Shown one piece after another: positions 15,201-15,814 of a DNA stretch of 15,814 nucleotides. The notes beneath the pieces are model-generated. The model saw nothing but the letters and a program-made list of their open reading frames with translations. It made no database searches and was not told the origin of the DNA. How positions within the stretch are numbered: position 1 is the stretch's first letter; the number at the start of each line of letters is the position of its first letter. This DNA comes from Bacillota bacterium. GTDB lineage: Bacteria > Bacillota > UBA994. The position numbers and the translations under genes were made by a program. Location of the stretch: contig QLUS01000026.1 of NCBI GenBank assembly GCA_018725535.1, positions 1 through 15,814 on the forward strand, written 5' to 3'.

Positions 15201-15725
15201 TCCGCCAAACGCATCTCGGCCCTGCCGCCTTTGGTGGTCGGCGGCGCACTCGTTGTGCCCAGCGGTTTGCTCGCTACTTTGCTTGGCCAGAGCAGCGACA
15301 CCGCTCTGCCAGACGCGCAGACGCGGGCGGCAATTGAACGACGGGCTATGCAAGAAGTGCTCGACATCGAAAAATCGCTTGGGTATCTGCCCCGCGACAC
15401 TAGCCACGCCAAATGCGGCTACGATATCGAGTCACTCGTTCCAAGGGAGCGACGCAGTGCCGACACCAGCCCCCTGCGCTTTATCGAGGTTAAGGGACGC
15501 GTCACAGGGGCTAGTACTGTCACCGTCACCAAGAACGAGATTTTAACCGCCCTTAACAAACCCGAGGAGTATATCCTAGCCATTGTCGAGATCGACGGCG
15601 CAAAAGCTAGCACTGTGTATCTCAAACGCCCTTTTCAGGAACGCCCGGATTTTGCCGCTACCTCTGTAAATTACGACCTAGCCGACCTCATGCGTTCTGC
15701 CGAGATTATCTTAAAGCGAGGTTAA
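12201..15725 (+). CDS. SNF2/DEAH-type helicase with C-terminal DUF3883 domain (phage-defence associated)
   Basis: This 1174-residue protein is expected to be an ATP-driven DNA translocase. The N-terminal ATPase lobe has a Q-like motif PLPHQ at 112-116, Walker A ADDPGAGKT at 135-143, DEAH at 237-240 and TATPH at 274-278. An insertion follows with an arginine/glutamate-rich probable coiled coil at about 395-475, including an acidic run DDEYDDDD at 426-433. The second lobe has ATDAAGEGINLQ at 564-575 and QRFGRIHRIGQ at 594-604. The C-terminus from about 1069 is DUF3883-like, with GYD at 1073-1075 and FIEVKG at 1094-1099, a PD-(D/E)xK-like D...ExK pattern that may cut or bind DNA. The methylase start lies 4 nt beyond the stop. 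This helicase/DUF1156 pair recurs in defence islands; DISARM DrmD is the nearest named parallel. The system type is undecided. Confidence 0.9.
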   Translation: MTVKQNPPSLLLRIVAGSKVTGLTGSSQVTVVAVKWYGNAVLEVTYRDDKGQLASQLLYPEDEARLAVADGSLPWSFDGDANALRLVSEAYRIQLAHLFDPYLAVHISAIEPLPHQISAVYQEMLPRLPLRYLLADDPGAGKTIMTGLFLKELLLRGDLKRCLIVTPGNLAEQWQDELFRKFDLRFELLTNDRIESALSGNVFQEADLCIARLDKLSRNEDIQAKLRLTDWDLVVCDEAHKMSATLWGGEVKYTKRFQLGRLLSSITRHFLLLTATPHNGKEEDFQLFMSLIDPDRFEGVARSGSNTVDVSDVMRRLVKEELLKFDGTPLFPERRAYTVNYDLSPHEAALYGAVTDYVQAEFNRADKLNNERKTTVGFALTILQRRLASSPEAIWQSLRRRRERLENRLSEERLGKRALEYTLPTDDEYDDDDLTASEREEAEEKVADQASAASTISELEAEIRTLNKLERMAMDVRASGTDRKWDELSGLLQDQPEMQSGGVREKLIIFTEHRDTLRYLAAKIRSLLGSDEAVVIIHGALLRDERRKTEELFQQDPAVRVLVATDAAGEGINLQRAHLMVNYDLPWNPNRLEQRFGRIHRIGQTEVCHLWNLVAKETREGMVFQRLFEKLEQEREALGGKVFDILGKVTFDNRPLRELLLEAVRYGNDPAVRARLYEVVDHALDRSALQKLLADHALTEDTLGLTQVMHIREDMERMAARKLQPHFIESFFIEAFAGLGGTMRQREKGRYEITSVPNAVRNRDRQLFRREPVLSRYERICFDKAYAHAPGLALAALVAPGHGLLDATLDLVRERFADVLKRGAIFIDDNDFCQNVRLLFYIEVAIQDGTDLGLGQRIVSKRVHFVEISSDGATSHAGYAPYLDYRAAHAAELDAVRAFLPSQAWLTGSVEDIALGFAVSQIVPAYVAEVRAQRTRLIDKTIKAVKERLTAEIQYWDYRAADLKQKEAAGKTNAKLNSQLAARRAEELATRLSRRLDELASAKRISALPPLVVGGALVVPSGLLATLLGQSSDTALPDAQTRAAIERRAMQEVLDIEKSLGYLPRDTSHAKCGYDIESLVPRERRSADTSPLRFIEVKGRVTGASTVTVTKNEILTALNKPEEYILAIVEIDGAKASTVYLKRPFQERPDFAATSVNYDLADLMRSAEIILKRG
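12220..12238 (-). repeat. 19-nt dispersed motif, copy 3
   Basis: On the - strand this reads CGAAGCAGAAGGGACGGAG. It overlaps helicase codons 7-13 (residues PPSLLLR), so either the coding start absorbed the motif or the match is chance. Confidence 0.55.
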
Positions 15726-15729
15726 CGAC

Positions 15730-15814
15730 ATGGCCTATAAGAAAAAACTGATTGAAGTCGCGCTGCCGCTGGAGGCAATCAACGCGGCATCGGTGCGGGA
15801 AAAATCCATCCGCT
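15730..15814 (+). CDS. DUF1156-type adenine-specific DNA methylase, N-terminus only (cut by window end)
   Basis: The frame is open from the ATG at 15730 to the end of the window, giving 28 residues. They include KKLIEVALPLEAIN at 5-18 and SVREKSIR at 21-28, which are the characteristic start of DUF1156 proteins (COG1743, DNA methylases with a Zn ribbon). GAGG at 15718-15721, inside the helicase end, lies 8 nt before the ATG. The spacing of 4 nt from the helicase stop indicates one operon. In such systems the methylase marks host DNA, while the helicase and partners act on unmodified phage DNA. The catalytic motifs lie beyond the window, so activity cannot be judged. Confidence 0.85.
   Translation, partial: MAYKKKLIEVALPLEAINAASVREKSIR

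Noticed and set aside
1..15814. tRNA or rRNA genes, CRISPR arrays, insertion sequences, integrase or attachment sites
   Set aside because: I saw no repeat-spacer pattern, cloverleaf, rRNA signature, transposase or integrase gene in the window.

Overview
The window looks like a chromosomal piece of a Bacillota (Clostridia-like) genome of moderate GC content. Nearly every gene has a strong GGAGG-type ribosome binding site, the genes are packed in short-spaced or overlapping runs, and two proteins carry lipoprotein signals. The species cannot be named from the sequence alone. Left and central region (88-10083, all + strand): a complete branched-chain amino-acid-type (HAAT/Liv) ABC importer, made of a substrate-binding lipoprotein, LivG, LivF, LivH and LivM, leads without a break into a run of CoA-thioester and ester genes. 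These are a KAS III/thiolase-fold condensing enzyme, a TetR-family regulator, an alpha/beta hydrolase resembling intracellular polyhydroxyalkanoate depolymerases, an acetyl-CoA hydrolase/4-hydroxybutyrate CoA-transferase family protein, and a second alpha/beta hydrolase whose reading frame continues without a stop into a complete heme-type bacterioferritin. A strong intrinsic terminator at 10036-10083 closes the run. The likely sense (inference) is uptake of a small organic acid or ester, hydrolysis, CoA activation and carbon-carbon bond chemistry, under local TetR control; the substrate is not evident. Middle region (10280-11889): an OFA-type (oxalate/formate antiporter-like) MFS transporter on the - strand, and a short putative lipoprotein of unknown function divergent from it. 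Right region (11890-15814): a 311-base non-coding stretch rich in inverted repeats leads into a 1174-residue SNF2/DEAH-type helicase with a C-terminal DUF3883 nuclease-like domain. The first 28 codons of a DUF1156-type adenine-specific DNA methylase follow and run off the window. This pair is the left end of a phage-defence operon of the kind found in defence islands (class 1 DISARM-like, or the DUF1156/DUF499-associated systems); the deciding genes lie beyond the edge. Most notable points: the in-frame hydrolase-bacterioferritin fusion, with an extended -10 promoter, ribosome binding site and start codon inside it; a KAS III-like enzyme with His where the family has the catalytic Asn; the start of a helicase/methylase defence operon; and a 19-nt motif occurring three times around the transporter and the defence gene.
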